A DNA stretch of 64,000 bases from NCBI GenBank assembly GCA_050693035.1, contig JBOGWB010000086.1, positions 24,653 through 88,652 of the forward strand. The letters run 5' to 3'. Under the pieces are notes generated by a model, which searched no databases, had not been told where the DNA came from, and was given only the letters and a program-made list of their open reading frames with translations. Each line of letters begins with the position of its first letter. Positions within the stretch are counted from its first letter, which is position 1. The position numbers were made by a program, and so were the translations under genes. Source of the stretch: DASYVD01 sp050693035 (GTDB lineage Bacteria > Actinomycetota > UBA4738 > CALAEC01). This document shows, piece after piece, positions 16,929 through 25,196 of the stretch.

Positions 16929-18082
16929 GAGTCGTCCTCGCTCATCAGAGTCAGAGACGCCTGTCGCTGCTCGTGGATTGGGCCCTCTCGCTCCCGCAGG
17001 AAGCCGCCCTTCCGTTCTCTCCTTACCGCCATGATCTCCGCCACGATGGCCGCGGCGATCTCCTCTGGTCCCTCTGCTCCGACGTCGAGTCCGGCCGGCC
17101 CGTGCATCTTGGTCAGGTCCTGGTCCGTTGGCTGGATTCCCTCTCGGGCAAGGTTCTCGAGCAGCCGCTCCAGACGTGGCCGCGGGCCGAGCATCCCGAT
17201 GTACGCGACGTCCGTCCCCAGGAGCGACCTGAGGTATCCGAGGTCCCGGAGGAAGTTGTGAGTCATCACCACCGCATGCGTGCGACGGTCGGCGCGGGCG
17301 GCTTCGGCGACCGAAGCGGGTTCCGTGAGAACGAAGTCACTCGCCTCCGGGAATCGCTCGGGTGTGAGGAACGCTTCGCGGTCGTCGGCCACGGTCACCC
17401 GCCAGCCGAGTGAAGCAGCATGGCGAACGAGCGGAATCGCGTCGTGCCCGGCACCGCACACCAGGACGCGGGGCGGAGGCTCGAGCACCTCGACGAAGGC
17501 GCGGACGTCTCCCTCCTTGGATTCGATCACCACGATCTGGGAGAGCCCGTCTTGGATGGCGTGCTCCGCCTCGTGGGCGAAGGCCAGGTCGTCGGCGTCC
17601 GTTGAACCCAGCGTTCCGTCTCGGCCCCCGTCCGGGTGCACGATCATGTGATTGCCCGGCCGCACGGCATCGATGCCGGACTCGAGCACCGTGACGTGCG
17701 CGATCGGCCGATCCTCTTCCAGAGCACGTCGTAGCGCCCGGGCCACATCCGCCGCCCGGTCGGCCGGCTCGACGAAAACGTCGATGACGCCGTTGCAGCC
17801 GAGGCCCCACCCCCACACGGCCTCGTCGTCGGCCGTCAGGTCGAACGAGAGAAGGTGCGGCGTGCCGCTCTCCATCACCTCCCGCGCCGCCTCCTTCACC
17901 TCGCCCTCCAAGCAGCCTCCGGAGATGTTCCCCACCATCGAACCGGTCTCGGGGACGAGCAAGCGCGCGCCGGGGCGCCGGTACGTGGACCCCTTGACCG
18001 CGACGATGGTTGCCAGCGCCATGCGCTCGCCGCGGGTCGAGAGCGACTCGATGGCCCGAAGGACCTCGGCGAGCTCGCTCAC
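16925..18082 (-). CDS. xdhC: XdhC-family molybdoenzyme maturation factor
   Basis: The 385-residue protein has both XdhC domains. The N-terminal XdhC/CoxI part shows ATIVAVKGSTYRRPGARLLV and GNISGGCLEGEV near residue 48. The Rossmann domain shows RVLVCGAGHDAIPLVRHAA near 205 and GLDVGAEGPEEIAAAIVAEI near 335. XdhC binds Moco, promotes its sulfuration and inserts it into xanthine dehydrogenase. The GTG start lies eight bases after acs, and the MocA-like gene overlaps its stop. A second XdhC-like domain is fused to MoaB at 20.2 kb. Confidence 0.9.
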   Translation of the reverse strand: MSELAEVLRAIESLSTRGERMALATIVAVKGSTYRRPGARLLVPETGSMVGNISGGCLEGEVKEAAREVMESGTPHLLSFDLTADDEAVWGWGLGCNGVIDVFVEPADRAADVARALRRALEEDRPIAHVTVLESGIDAVRPGNHMIVHPDGGRDGTLGSTDADDLAFAHEAEHAIQDGLSQIVVIESKEGDVRAFVEVLEPPPRVLVCGAGHDAIPLVRHAASLGWRVTVADDREAFLTPERFPEASDFVLTEPASVAEAARADRRTHAVVMTHNFLRDLGYLRSLLGTDVAYIGMLGPRPRLERLLENLAREGIQPTDQDLTKMHGPAGLDVGAEGPEEIAAAIVAEIMAVRRERKGGFLREREGPIHEQRQASLTLMSEDDS

Positions 18083-18090
18083 GATCGTGG

Positions 18091-20067
18091 CTATTCTCCC
18101 TGGGCCGCCTCGGTTGCGGCGCGGTCCCGGATCTCGTCGACCACAGTGGGGTCGGCGAGCGTAGTCGTATCCCCGAGCGGACGGTTCTCCGCCACATCCC
18201 TCAGCAGCCGCCGCATGATCTTCCCCGACCGTGTCTTGGGGAGGTCGGGTGTGAAGACGATGTTGGCCGGCTTGGCGATGGGCCCGATCTTGGCGGCCAC
18301 GTGCTCCCGGAGTTCCTCCATCATTTTCACCGAGGTCTTCGCGCTCCCCTTGAGGGTGACGAAGGCCACGATGGCCTGTCCGGTCTGGGGATCGCTCCGT
18401 CCGCACACGGCGGCCTCGGCCACACTGGGGTGGTCCACCAGCGCGCTCTCGACCTCGATGGTGGAGATCCGGTGCGCCGACACGTTCATGACGTCGTCCA
18501 CCCGGCCGAGGAGCCAGAAGTAGCCGTCCCCTTCGATCCGGGCTCCGTCGCCGGTGAAGTACACCCCCGGGAAGCGGCTCCAGTACGTCTCGCGGTAGCG
18601 CTGGTCGTCCTTGTAGATCCCCCTGAGCATGGCCGGCCAGGGGCGACGCAGGACTAGGTACCCGCCGCCCCCGCCGGGCCCGATCTCCTCCCCCTGGTCG
18701 TTGAACACCGCCGCGTCGATGGTGGGGAACGGCCTCGTGGCGGAGCCTGGCTTCAGCGTCGTGATGCCGGGCAGCGGAGTGATGAGGATCATCCCGGTCT
18801 CCGTCTGCCACCATGTATCGACCACCGGGATGCGCCCAGCGCCGATGTGCTCCCGGTACCACACCCATGCCTCTGGGTTGATCGGTTCTCCGACAGTGCC
18901 GAGGAGGCGGAGTGATGACAGGTCATGCTTCTGGGCGTACTCCTCTCCCCACTTCATGTGCGCCCGGATCGCCGTGGGCGCGGTGTAGAGGATGTTCACC
19001 TTGTACCGCTCCACGATGTCCCACCAGCGGTCCTTGTCGGGGTAGTCCGGGGTCCCCTCGTAGATGACCCCGGTGGTGGCGTTGCAGAGCGGCCCGTACA
19101 CGATGTAGCTGTGCCCGGTGACCCACCCGATGTCGGCGGCGCACCAGTACACGTCATCGGGCTTCACGTCGAAGATGTAGTGGTGCGTCGCGGAGATGCC
19201 CACGAGGTAGCCCGCGGTGGTGTGGACGATCCCCTTCGGTTTGGCGGTGGTGCCGCTCGTGTACAGGAGATAGAGGAGATCTTCGGAGTCCATCTCCTCG
19301 CAGGGGCACGTGGCCGGATCGTCGCTCACGCCCTGGACCACCTCGTCCCACCAGACGTCGCGGCCCTCCTCCATCTGGATCTCGTTTCCCACCCGCCGCA
19401 CCACCACGACCCGCTTCACCGAGGGCGACCGGGCAGCGGCTTCGTCGGAATTCCCCTTGAGCGGAACGACGCTTCCCCGTCGCCATCCGCCGTCCTGCGT
19501 GATGAGGAGCTCGCACTCCATGTCGTTCAGCCGCCCGGCGAGGGAATCCGCGCTGAACCCCCCGAACACCACCGTGTGGGGGGCGCCGATCCGGGTGCAG
19601 GCGAGCATGGCGATGGGCAGCTCGGGCACCATCCCCATGTAGATGCCGACCGGGGTGCCCCTCCCGACGCCGAGTTGCTTGAGGCCGTTGGCGAATCGCA
19701 CCACCTCCCGCTGGAGCTCCGCGAACGTGAAGGCCCGGCGGTCGTCGGCGGGTTCGCCCTCCCAGTAGTAGGCGACCTTGTCGCCGAGACCGCTCTCCAC
19801 GTGGCGGTCCAGGCAGTTGTAGGCGACGTTCAGCCGGCCGCCTCCGTACCACTTGGCGTAGGGCGCCTTCCACTCGAGCACCTTGTCGAAGGGCTTGAAC
19901 CACGTGACGCGGCTCTGCCCTTCGGCCTGCCAGAACTCCTCGAAGTCACGCTCGTAGATGTCAGGCTGCGCATTCGCCTGCTCGGAGAACTCGGGCGCAG
20001 GCGGGTAGGTGCGCTGTTCGAGAAACAGCGTATCGATGGCCTGTTCGGAGGTCTCGCCGTTCCCCAT
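18091..20067 (-). CDS. acs: Acetyl-CoA synthetase
   Basis: The 658-residue AMP-forming acyl-CoA synthetase has the acetate/propionate-type layout: YTSGTTAKPKGIVHTTAGYL (P-loop-like AMP motif) near residue 270, DTWWQTETGMILITPLPG near 415 and the acetylatable lysine in LPKTRSGKIMRRLL near 615. It activates acetate to acetyl-CoA in the cytoplasm. The Trp in TWWQTETG indicates a small acyl pocket. The ATG at 20067 follows GAGGAGG; an in-frame ATG at 20097 is less well placed. It heads the minus-strand unit acs-xdhC-mocA. Confidence 0.93.
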   Translation of the reverse strand: MGNGETSEQAIDTLFLEQRTYPPAPEFSEQANAQPDIYERDFEEFWQAEGQSRVTWFKPFDKVLEWKAPYAKWYGGGRLNVAYNCLDRHVESGLGDKVAYYWEGEPADDRRAFTFAELQREVVRFANGLKQLGVGRGTPVGIYMGMVPELPIAMLACTRIGAPHTVVFGGFSADSLAGRLNDMECELLITQDGGWRRGSVVPLKGNSDEAAARSPSVKRVVVVRRVGNEIQMEEGRDVWWDEVVQGVSDDPATCPCEEMDSEDLLYLLYTSGTTAKPKGIVHTTAGYLVGISATHHYIFDVKPDDVYWCAADIGWVTGHSYIVYGPLCNATTGVIYEGTPDYPDKDRWWDIVERYKVNILYTAPTAIRAHMKWGEEYAQKHDLSSLRLLGTVGEPINPEAWVWYREHIGAGRIPVVDTWWQTETGMILITPLPGITTLKPGSATRPFPTIDAAVFNDQGEEIGPGGGGGYLVLRRPWPAMLRGIYKDDQRYRETYWSRFPGVYFTGDGARIEGDGYFWLLGRVDDVMNVSAHRISTIEVESALVDHPSVAEAAVCGRSDPQTGQAIVAFVTLKGSAKTSVKMMEELREHVAAKIGPIAKPANIVFTPDLPKTRSGKIMRRLLRDVAENRPLGDTTTLADPTVVDEIRDRAATEAAQGE

Positions 20068-20166
20068 GCATGCCTCCTCCTCGCGCTTTCCCGACATTCT
20101 TCCATCGGGCCGCACCGCGGCGCGAGTGCCGGGCGCCGGGCCCTCAGGGCTATCATCCCTTGTGAC

Positions 20167-21462
20167 ATGGATGAGAGTGGCGGCAGGAGGATCCCGGCGG
20201 CGGTGGTGACGGTGAGCGATGGGGTCCGCGCCGGGACCCGGCGTGACGACTCGGGCGATGCCGTGGCGGGCCTGCTCGAGGCGGCCGGTTTCGACATCGT
20301 GCAGCGAGCCGTGGTCTCCGACGAGCGCGAGGAGATCGAGGAGACGCTTCGCGACCTCACGCGGATCGCCGATCTGGTCGTGACGAGTGGGGGAACGGGG
20401 TTCGGTCCCAGGGACGTCACTCCAGAAGCGACGCGCGCGGTGATCCACCGGGAGGCCCCCGGACTCGCCGAGCTGATGCGGACGGCCGGGACACAGAGCA
20501 CTCCGATGGCGGCCTTGTCGAGAGGGGTCGCCGGCATCGTCGGGAGGTCACTCGTCGTCAACGTCCCCGGTTCCCTCCGCGGGGCCACCGAAAGCCTGGA
20601 GGCCGTGCTTCCGGTCGTCTCGCACGCCCTGGACACGCTGGCGGGGAGGACGGAGCACGTGGGGGACCGGGCGCCGGAGCCCCAACGCTCGCCGGAACGG
20701 GCCGGTCACGCGCACGACCTCTCGGACGAGCTGGCCAGGCACCTCGGGCGGGGGGAGGAGGTCGTGGTGGCCACGGCGGTCCGGGTCCACGGCTCGCCGC
20801 CCTGCCTGCCGGGGCAGAAGATCCTCGTTGGAGGAGAGGGGCCGCTCGCCGGGACGCTGGGATGCGCCGAGTTCGATACCGGGGCCGTCGCGGACGCCCC
20901 CCGGGTGCTGGCCGAAGGGAAGCCGGCGATGCGCACGTATCAGCACGACCTCGGGTCCGTCGAGGTCTACCTGGAGCCTCATCGGCGGGCGCCGACGCTC
21001 GTCGTGCTCGGGGCAACCCCCGTGGCCGCCTGGCTCCTGCGGTGGGCGAACGATCTGGGCTACGGCACGGTATTGGTGGAGCCTCGATCCGAACGGGTCA
21101 CCGATGAGCACCGGGCGCTGGCCGGAGCGGTGGCGTCGTCCCCCGAGGAGGTGTCGCTCGAGGGCGACATCGGGGCGGTCCACACCGACCATGACGCGCC
21201 GGCAGTGGCAGATCACATCGGCGTGCTCCTGAAGGCGGGGACGCGATTCGTCGGTGTGATGGGAAGCTCGCGGCATGCGGGTCCGCACCTCGACGCGCTG
21301 AAGGCGATGGGCTTCTCCGACGAGGAGGTGGCGCGGGTGCGCACTCCGGTCGGGCTCGATGTAGGGGCCCGAACCCCGCAGGAGATCGCTCTGTCCATCC
21401 TCGCCGGACTCGTCGCCGCGAGGAACGAGCGGAACGGTGGCTGGCTCGACCGCCGTTCCTGA
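20167..21462 (+). CDS. MoaB/MogA - XdhC-like fusion protein
   Basis: Residues 10-165 form a MoaB/MogA domain (AAVVTVSDGVRAGTRRDD, VTSGGTGFGPRDVTPEAT, VVNVPGSLRGA), which adenylylates molybdopterin before Mo insertion. Residues 195-431 are XdhC-like: a degenerate first domain (GTLGCAEFD in place of GGCLEGE), then a Rossmann part (LVVLGATPVAAWLL, VGVMGSSRHAGPHL, VGLDVGARTPQEIALSIL). The fusion would link a cofactor biosynthesis step to delivery into hydroxylases. I do not know this architecture as a described protein. It starts the plus-strand Moco operon, divergent from acs by 99 bases. Confidence 0.88.
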   Translation: MDESGGRRIPAAVVTVSDGVRAGTRRDDSGDAVAGLLEAAGFDIVQRAVVSDEREEIEETLRDLTRIADLVVTSGGTGFGPRDVTPEATRAVIHREAPGLAELMRTAGTQSTPMAALSRGVAGIVGRSLVVNVPGSLRGATESLEAVLPVVSHALDTLAGRTEHVGDRAPEPQRSPERAGHAHDLSDELARHLGRGEEVVVATAVRVHGSPPCLPGQKILVGGEGPLAGTLGCAEFDTGAVADAPRVLAEGKPAMRTYQHDLGSVEVYLEPHRRAPTLVVLGATPVAAWLLRWANDLGYGTVLVEPRSERVTDEHRALAGAVASSPEEVSLEGDIGAVHTDHDAPAVADHIGVLLKAGTRFVGVMGSSRHAGPHLDALKAMGFSDEEVARVRTPVGLDVGARTPQEIALSILAGLVAARNERNGGWLDRRS

Positions 21463-21479
21463 GGAGCCGTGATGGGGAT

Positions 21480-22172
21480 TTGAAGGTACGGGTGAGGTTG
21501 TTCGGGGCGCTGGCCGAGCGCGCTGGGGCGGGGGAGACAGTGCTGGACCTCGGCGATGGCGCCACGGCCGGCCGTGTCGTGGAGGCGATCGGGGACCGTC
21601 ATCCGGAGACCGCCGGTCTTCTCGCCCAGGTCTCCCTGGCAGTGAACCTCGAAGTCGTTACGGCGAACGAGCCGCTTGCCGACAACGACGAGGTGGCGCT
21701 GCTCCCCCCTGTCGCCGGCGGCGAGGCGCGCATCCACGTCGGGATCCGGGAGGGATCGCCGTCGGTCGATGAAGCGCTCAAGGCGGTGGCCGCGCCCGAG
21801 GCCGGCGGGACCGTGGTCTTCCTCGGCACCGTCCGCGACCACTCCGACGACATGGGTCGTGTGGAGCGACTCGAGTACTCCGCCTACCGGGAGATGGCCG
21901 AGAAGATCCTGAGCGACGTGGCCGGGGAAGCCGCCGCGCGGTGGCCGCTCATCGGCGTCGCCGTCTTCCACGGGGTCGGCGACCTGTCGATCGGGGACCA
22001 CACCGTGGTGGTCGCCTGTTCCGCCGAGCACCGAGGCGAGGCGTTCGAGGCGTGCCGGTTCGTCATCGACGAGGTCAAGGGGCGGGTTCCCATCTGGAAG
22101 AAGGAGGTCGGGCCCGGCGGCGAGCGGTGGGTGGGCCTCGAGGGCGAAGCCCCCGGCACCGAGGCTCGATGA
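21480..22172 (+). CDS. moaX: MoaD-MoaE fusion (MoaX-type molybdopterin synthase)
   Basis: The 230-residue chain has a ubiquitin-like MoaD domain (1-81) ending PPVAGG (G80-G81, the thiocarboxylate-bearing end after cleavage). MoaE follows (GTVVFLGTVRDHSDD near 108, RLEYSAYREMAEK near 128, VPIWKKE near 205 with catalytic Lys). It inserts sulfur into cPMP to form molybdopterin. M. tuberculosis MoaX has the same architecture and is cleaved between the domains. The start appears to be TTG at 21480. moeA overlaps its stop as ATGA. Confidence 0.9.
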   Translation: MKVRVRLFGALAERAGAGETVLDLGDGATAGRVVEAIGDRHPETAGLLAQVSLAVNLEVVTANEPLADNDEVALLPPVAGGEARIHVGIREGSPSVDEALKAVAAPEAGGTVVFLGTVRDHSDDMGRVERLEYSAYREMAEKILSDVAGEAAARWPLIGVAVFHGVGDLSIGDHTVVVACSAEHRGEAFEACRFVIDEVKGRVPIWKKEVGPGGERWVGLEGEAPGTEAR

Positions 22173-23422
22173 CGGAGGGTCACGACCACCACGGTCACGA
22201 CGGGGGCGACCTCCTCCCGTGGGAGGAGTATCGGCGGCGCATCCTGTCCTCGATCGAGCCGCTGCCCCACGTCGATCTCCCGCTGCGCGAGGCCTTCGGC
22301 TGCGTTCTCGCGGAGGAGGTGCGGGCCACCCGTGACATCCCCTTCTTCGCCTCGTCGGCCATGGACGGATTCGCCGTTCGCGCGGAGGACATCTCGGGGG
22401 CGACCGAGCAGCGGCCCGTGGGGCTGGTCGTGACGGGCCAGGTCGAGATGGGCCGACCGCCCGACCTCGCGGTGGGTCCGGGAGGAGCCGTGGGGATACC
22501 GACCGGTGGCGCCCTTCCCGAGGGCGCCGACTGCGTCGTTCCCATCGAGGAGTGCCGCGTCGAGGACCGCCGTGTTCTGATCCTCCACGCAAACCCATCC
22601 GGCAGGCACGTCCGTCCCGCGGGGCAGGACCTTCGCTCGGGCGATGTCCTCCTGGGCCCCGGCACCCGCCTCCTCGGACCACAGCTCGGTCTTCTGGCGA
22701 CCGGGAGCCGTGCGACCGTTCGTGTGCATCCGCCGGCGCGCGTGGTCGTGGCCTCCACCGGGGACGAGCTCGTCGAGCCGGGCGAGCCCGCCGAGTTCGG
22801 GCAGGTCCACGACGCGAACGGGCTGACGCTGTTCGGCGCGGTGCGGGAGGCGGGAGCCGAGCCGGCCGTTGGCGGGATCGTGCGCGACGACCCCGAGGCG
22901 CTGCGCAAGCTGGTGGAGACGACGGATGCCGACGCCTTCGTGAGCTCCGGGGGTGTGTCGGTTGGTGAGCGTGACCCGGTGAAGGCAGCCTTCCTCGAGG
23001 GCGGCGAAGTGGAGTTCTTCCGGCTCGCTATCCAGCCGGGGATGCCCCAGGCGTTCGGCCGCGTCGGCGGGCGGCCGTTCTTCGGGCTTCCCGGGAACCC
23101 CGTTTCGGTGTTCGTGTCATTCGAGCTGTTCGTGCGTCCGGCGATCCTCGCGCTCATGGGGCGCCGCGACCTGTTCCGTCCGGAGATCCCGGCGTCGCTG
23201 GAAGCCGACATCGAGGGCCTTCCGCGGAAGACCCGCTTCGCTCGGGTGCGCGTGCGTCGGGCGGACGGCGGCTTCCTCGCCTCTCCCATCGGCGGCCCGC
23301 AGTCGAACCTGCTCTCGACCGCGGCCCGGGCCAACGGCCTGGCCATCATTCCGGCGGGGACGAAGGTGATGCTCGCGGGCGCCGAGTGCGCGGTGATTCT
23401 CATCGGCGACGTGGAGGCATGA
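22169..23422 (+). CDS. moeA: Molybdopterin molybdenumtransferase MoeA
   Basis: The 417-residue enzyme inserts molybdate into adenylylated molybdopterin. Visible motifs are SSAMDGFAVRAED near residue 65, GGALPEGADCVVP near 113, SSGGVSVGERD near 250 and FGLPGNPVSVFVSFELFV near 310. The N-terminus is unusually His-rich (GHDHHGHDGGD), which could bind metal but may simply be disordered. The ATG overlaps the moaX stop, and moaC overlaps its own stop as ATGA, so the three are probably translated together. Confidence 0.93.
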   Translation: MTEGHDHHGHDGGDLLPWEEYRRRILSSIEPLPHVDLPLREAFGCVLAEEVRATRDIPFFASSAMDGFAVRAEDISGATEQRPVGLVVTGQVEMGRPPDLAVGPGGAVGIPTGGALPEGADCVVPIEECRVEDRRVLILHANPSGRHVRPAGQDLRSGDVLLGPGTRLLGPQLGLLATGSRATVRVHPPARVVVASTGDELVEPGEPAEFGQVHDANGLTLFGAVREAGAEPAVGGIVRDDPEALRKLVETTDADAFVSSGGVSVGERDPVKAAFLEGGEVEFFRLAIQPGMPQAFGRVGGRPFFGLPGNPVSVFVSFELFVRPAILALMGRRDLFRPEIPASLEADIEGLPRKTRFARVRVRRADGGFLASPIGGPQSNLLSTAARANGLAIIPAGTKVMLAGAECAVILIGDVEA

Positions 23423-23904
23423 CGGTGGGCGAAGGCGCGAACGAAGACCGTCCCGAGGACGCCGTCCGGATGGTCGAGGTCGGAGGAAAGGAGATGACGG
23501 AACGACGGGCTGTGGCGTCGTGCGTGGTGTCAATGACGCCCGACGCGTGTGCCCGCCTGATCGCGGGGACGCCCAAGGGCGATCCCCTGGAGGCGGCCCG
23601 CGTCGCGGGGCTGCTCGGGGCGAAGCGCACCCCCGAGCTCCTCCCGTTCTGCCATCCGGTTGCCATCACCGGAGCGGAGGTGGCCGTGGAGCCGGACCCG
23701 GCGGAGGGCCGGGTGACGATCCGGGCCACCGTGAGAGCGCGGGACCGCACCGGCGTTGAGATGGAGGCCCTGACCGCGTGCGCGCTCGCGGCGCTCTCCA
23801 TCTACGACACGACGAAGGCGTACGATCGCGCCGCGGTCATCTCAGATCTCAAGCTCGTCGAGAAGGACGGAGGGAAGAGCGGGCAGTACCGACGGGGTAC
23901 GTGA
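23419..23904 (+). CDS. moaC: Cyclic pyranopterin monophosphate synthase MoaC
   Basis: The 161-residue protein shows all MoaC signatures: MVEVGGKEMTERRAVA near residue 17, TPELLPFCHPV near 73, GVEMEALTACALAALSIYD near 113 and ISDLKLVEKDGGKSGQYRR at the end. It makes cyclic pyranopterin monophosphate from the MoaA product. MoaA itself is not in this window. The ATG overlaps the moeA stop (ATGA). A 61-base gap separates it from the YgeY-like gene, so the Moco genes and the purine genes may share a transcript. Confidence 0.93.
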   Translation: MTVGEGANEDRPEDAVRMVEVGGKEMTERRAVASCVVSMTPDACARLIAGTPKGDPLEAARVAGLLGAKRTPELLPFCHPVAITGAEVAVEPDPAEGRVTIRATVRARDRTGVEMEALTACALAALSIYDTTKAYDRAAVISDLKLVEKDGGKSGQYRRGT

Positions 23905-23965
23905 GGAAGCGCTGCCTGTCATTCTGTTGCGGGGCCACACCGGACTTGGTTGACTCGGAGGACGC

Positions 23966-25186
23966 ATGAAGCGGGACGAGCGATTCGCGGAAGAGGCGGG
24001 GCGCGACGCCGAGCGGATGACCGCGTTCCTCAGCGACCTCATCGCCAGGCCCAGCCTGTCGCGGCGCGAGGACGCCGTGGTCCAGCGGATCGCTTCCGAG
24101 ATGACTGACCTTGGTTTCGACGAGGTCACGGTGGACGGATTCGGGAGCGTCATCGGCCGCATCGGTGACGGACCGGTCCACATCGTCTACGACTCCCACA
24201 TCGACGTCGTGGACGTCGGCGACCCCGCAACCTGGAAGACGCGGCCGTTCGAGCCGGTGATCGAGGGGCGGACCCTCTACGGGCGAGGTGCGTCGGACAA
24301 CAAGGCCGCCACCGCCTCGATGGTCTACGGCGCCGCGATGATCAAGCGGCTGGGGATCGACGCTTCCCGGTTCACGATCCACGTCATCGGGACCGTGCAG
24401 GAGGAGGACTGCGACGGGCTCGCCCTCGAGCACATCCTCACGAAGGAGCTGCCCGACGTGAAGCTCGTGGTGCTTGGAGAGGCCACCAACCTCCAGGTCT
24501 ATCGGGGGCATCGTGGGCGCGTGGAGTTTGCCGTCCACACGCGGGGCCGGGCGGCGCACGCCTCCGCCCCCGAGCGCGGCATCAACGCCATCTACAAGAT
24601 GGCCCCGATCCTCCAGCAGATCGAGGAGCTCAACGATCGTCTGTCCGTGGACCCGTTCCTGGGCAAGGGCACGGTGGTGGTGTCGAGGGTCGAGGCCCAG
24701 ACCCCCTCGATCAACGCGGTCCCCGACGGGTGCACGATCTACCTGGACCGCCGACTCACACTCGGAGAGTCGGTGGAGTCGGCGCGGAACGAGCTCGAGT
24801 CGCTGCCGGCGGTGCAGGACGGGGAGGCGACCATCGAGCTGCTGTCCTACGAGGGCAAGAGCTACACGGGCCTCACGCTGGTGACGGACAAGTACTTCCC
24901 CACGTGGGTGATCCCGGAGAGCGATCCGGCGGTGGCGGCCGGCGTGGGGGCGGCCGAGCGGGCGCTTGGCCGGACCCCCGAGGTCGGCCGCTGGGTGTTC
25001 TCCACGAACGGTGTGGCCAGCGCCGGGAAGCTCGGGATCACCACGATCGGGTTCGGTCCGAGCAACGAGGTGTGGGCGCACAGCCCCGACGACCAGTGTC
25101 CCATCGACGACCTCCCACAGGCGGCGGCGTGGTACGCCGCGTTCCCGGAGGTCTACCTGTCGGCGTCGGGCGAGCGGGCGGGCTAG
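23966..25186 (+). CDS. ygeY: M20-family metallohydrolase, YgeY-like
   Basis: The 406-residue zinc hydrolase of the M20 family has YDSHIDVVDVGDPATW near residue 75, GRGASDNKAATASM near 110, TVQEEDCDGLALEH near 145, LGEATNLQVYRGHRGRVEF near 170 and the last His in VWAHSPDDQ near 372. These match the YgeY subgroup, which in E. coli and gut anaerobes sits with ygeX, ygeW, ssnA and xdhD in purine/uric-acid degradation. It probably cleaves an amide or ureido intermediate. It is ten bases before the xanthine-dehydrogenase-type gene. Confidence 0.85.
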   Translation: MKRDERFAEEAGRDAERMTAFLSDLIARPSLSRREDAVVQRIASEMTDLGFDEVTVDGFGSVIGRIGDGPVHIVYDSHIDVVDVGDPATWKTRPFEPVIEGRTLYGRGASDNKAATASMVYGAAMIKRLGIDASRFTIHVIGTVQEEDCDGLALEHILTKELPDVKLVVLGEATNLQVYRGHRGRVEFAVHTRGRAAHASAPERGINAIYKMAPILQQIEELNDRLSVDPFLGKGTVVVSRVEAQTPSINAVPDGCTIYLDRRLTLGESVESARNELESLPAVQDGEATIELLSYEGKSYTGLTLVTDKYFPTWVIPESDPAVAAGVGAAERALGRTPEVGRWVFSTNGVASAGKLGITTIGFGPSNEVWAHSPDDQCPIDDLPQAAAWYAAFPEVYLSASGERAG

Positions 25187-25196
25187 GAGGCCGGAT

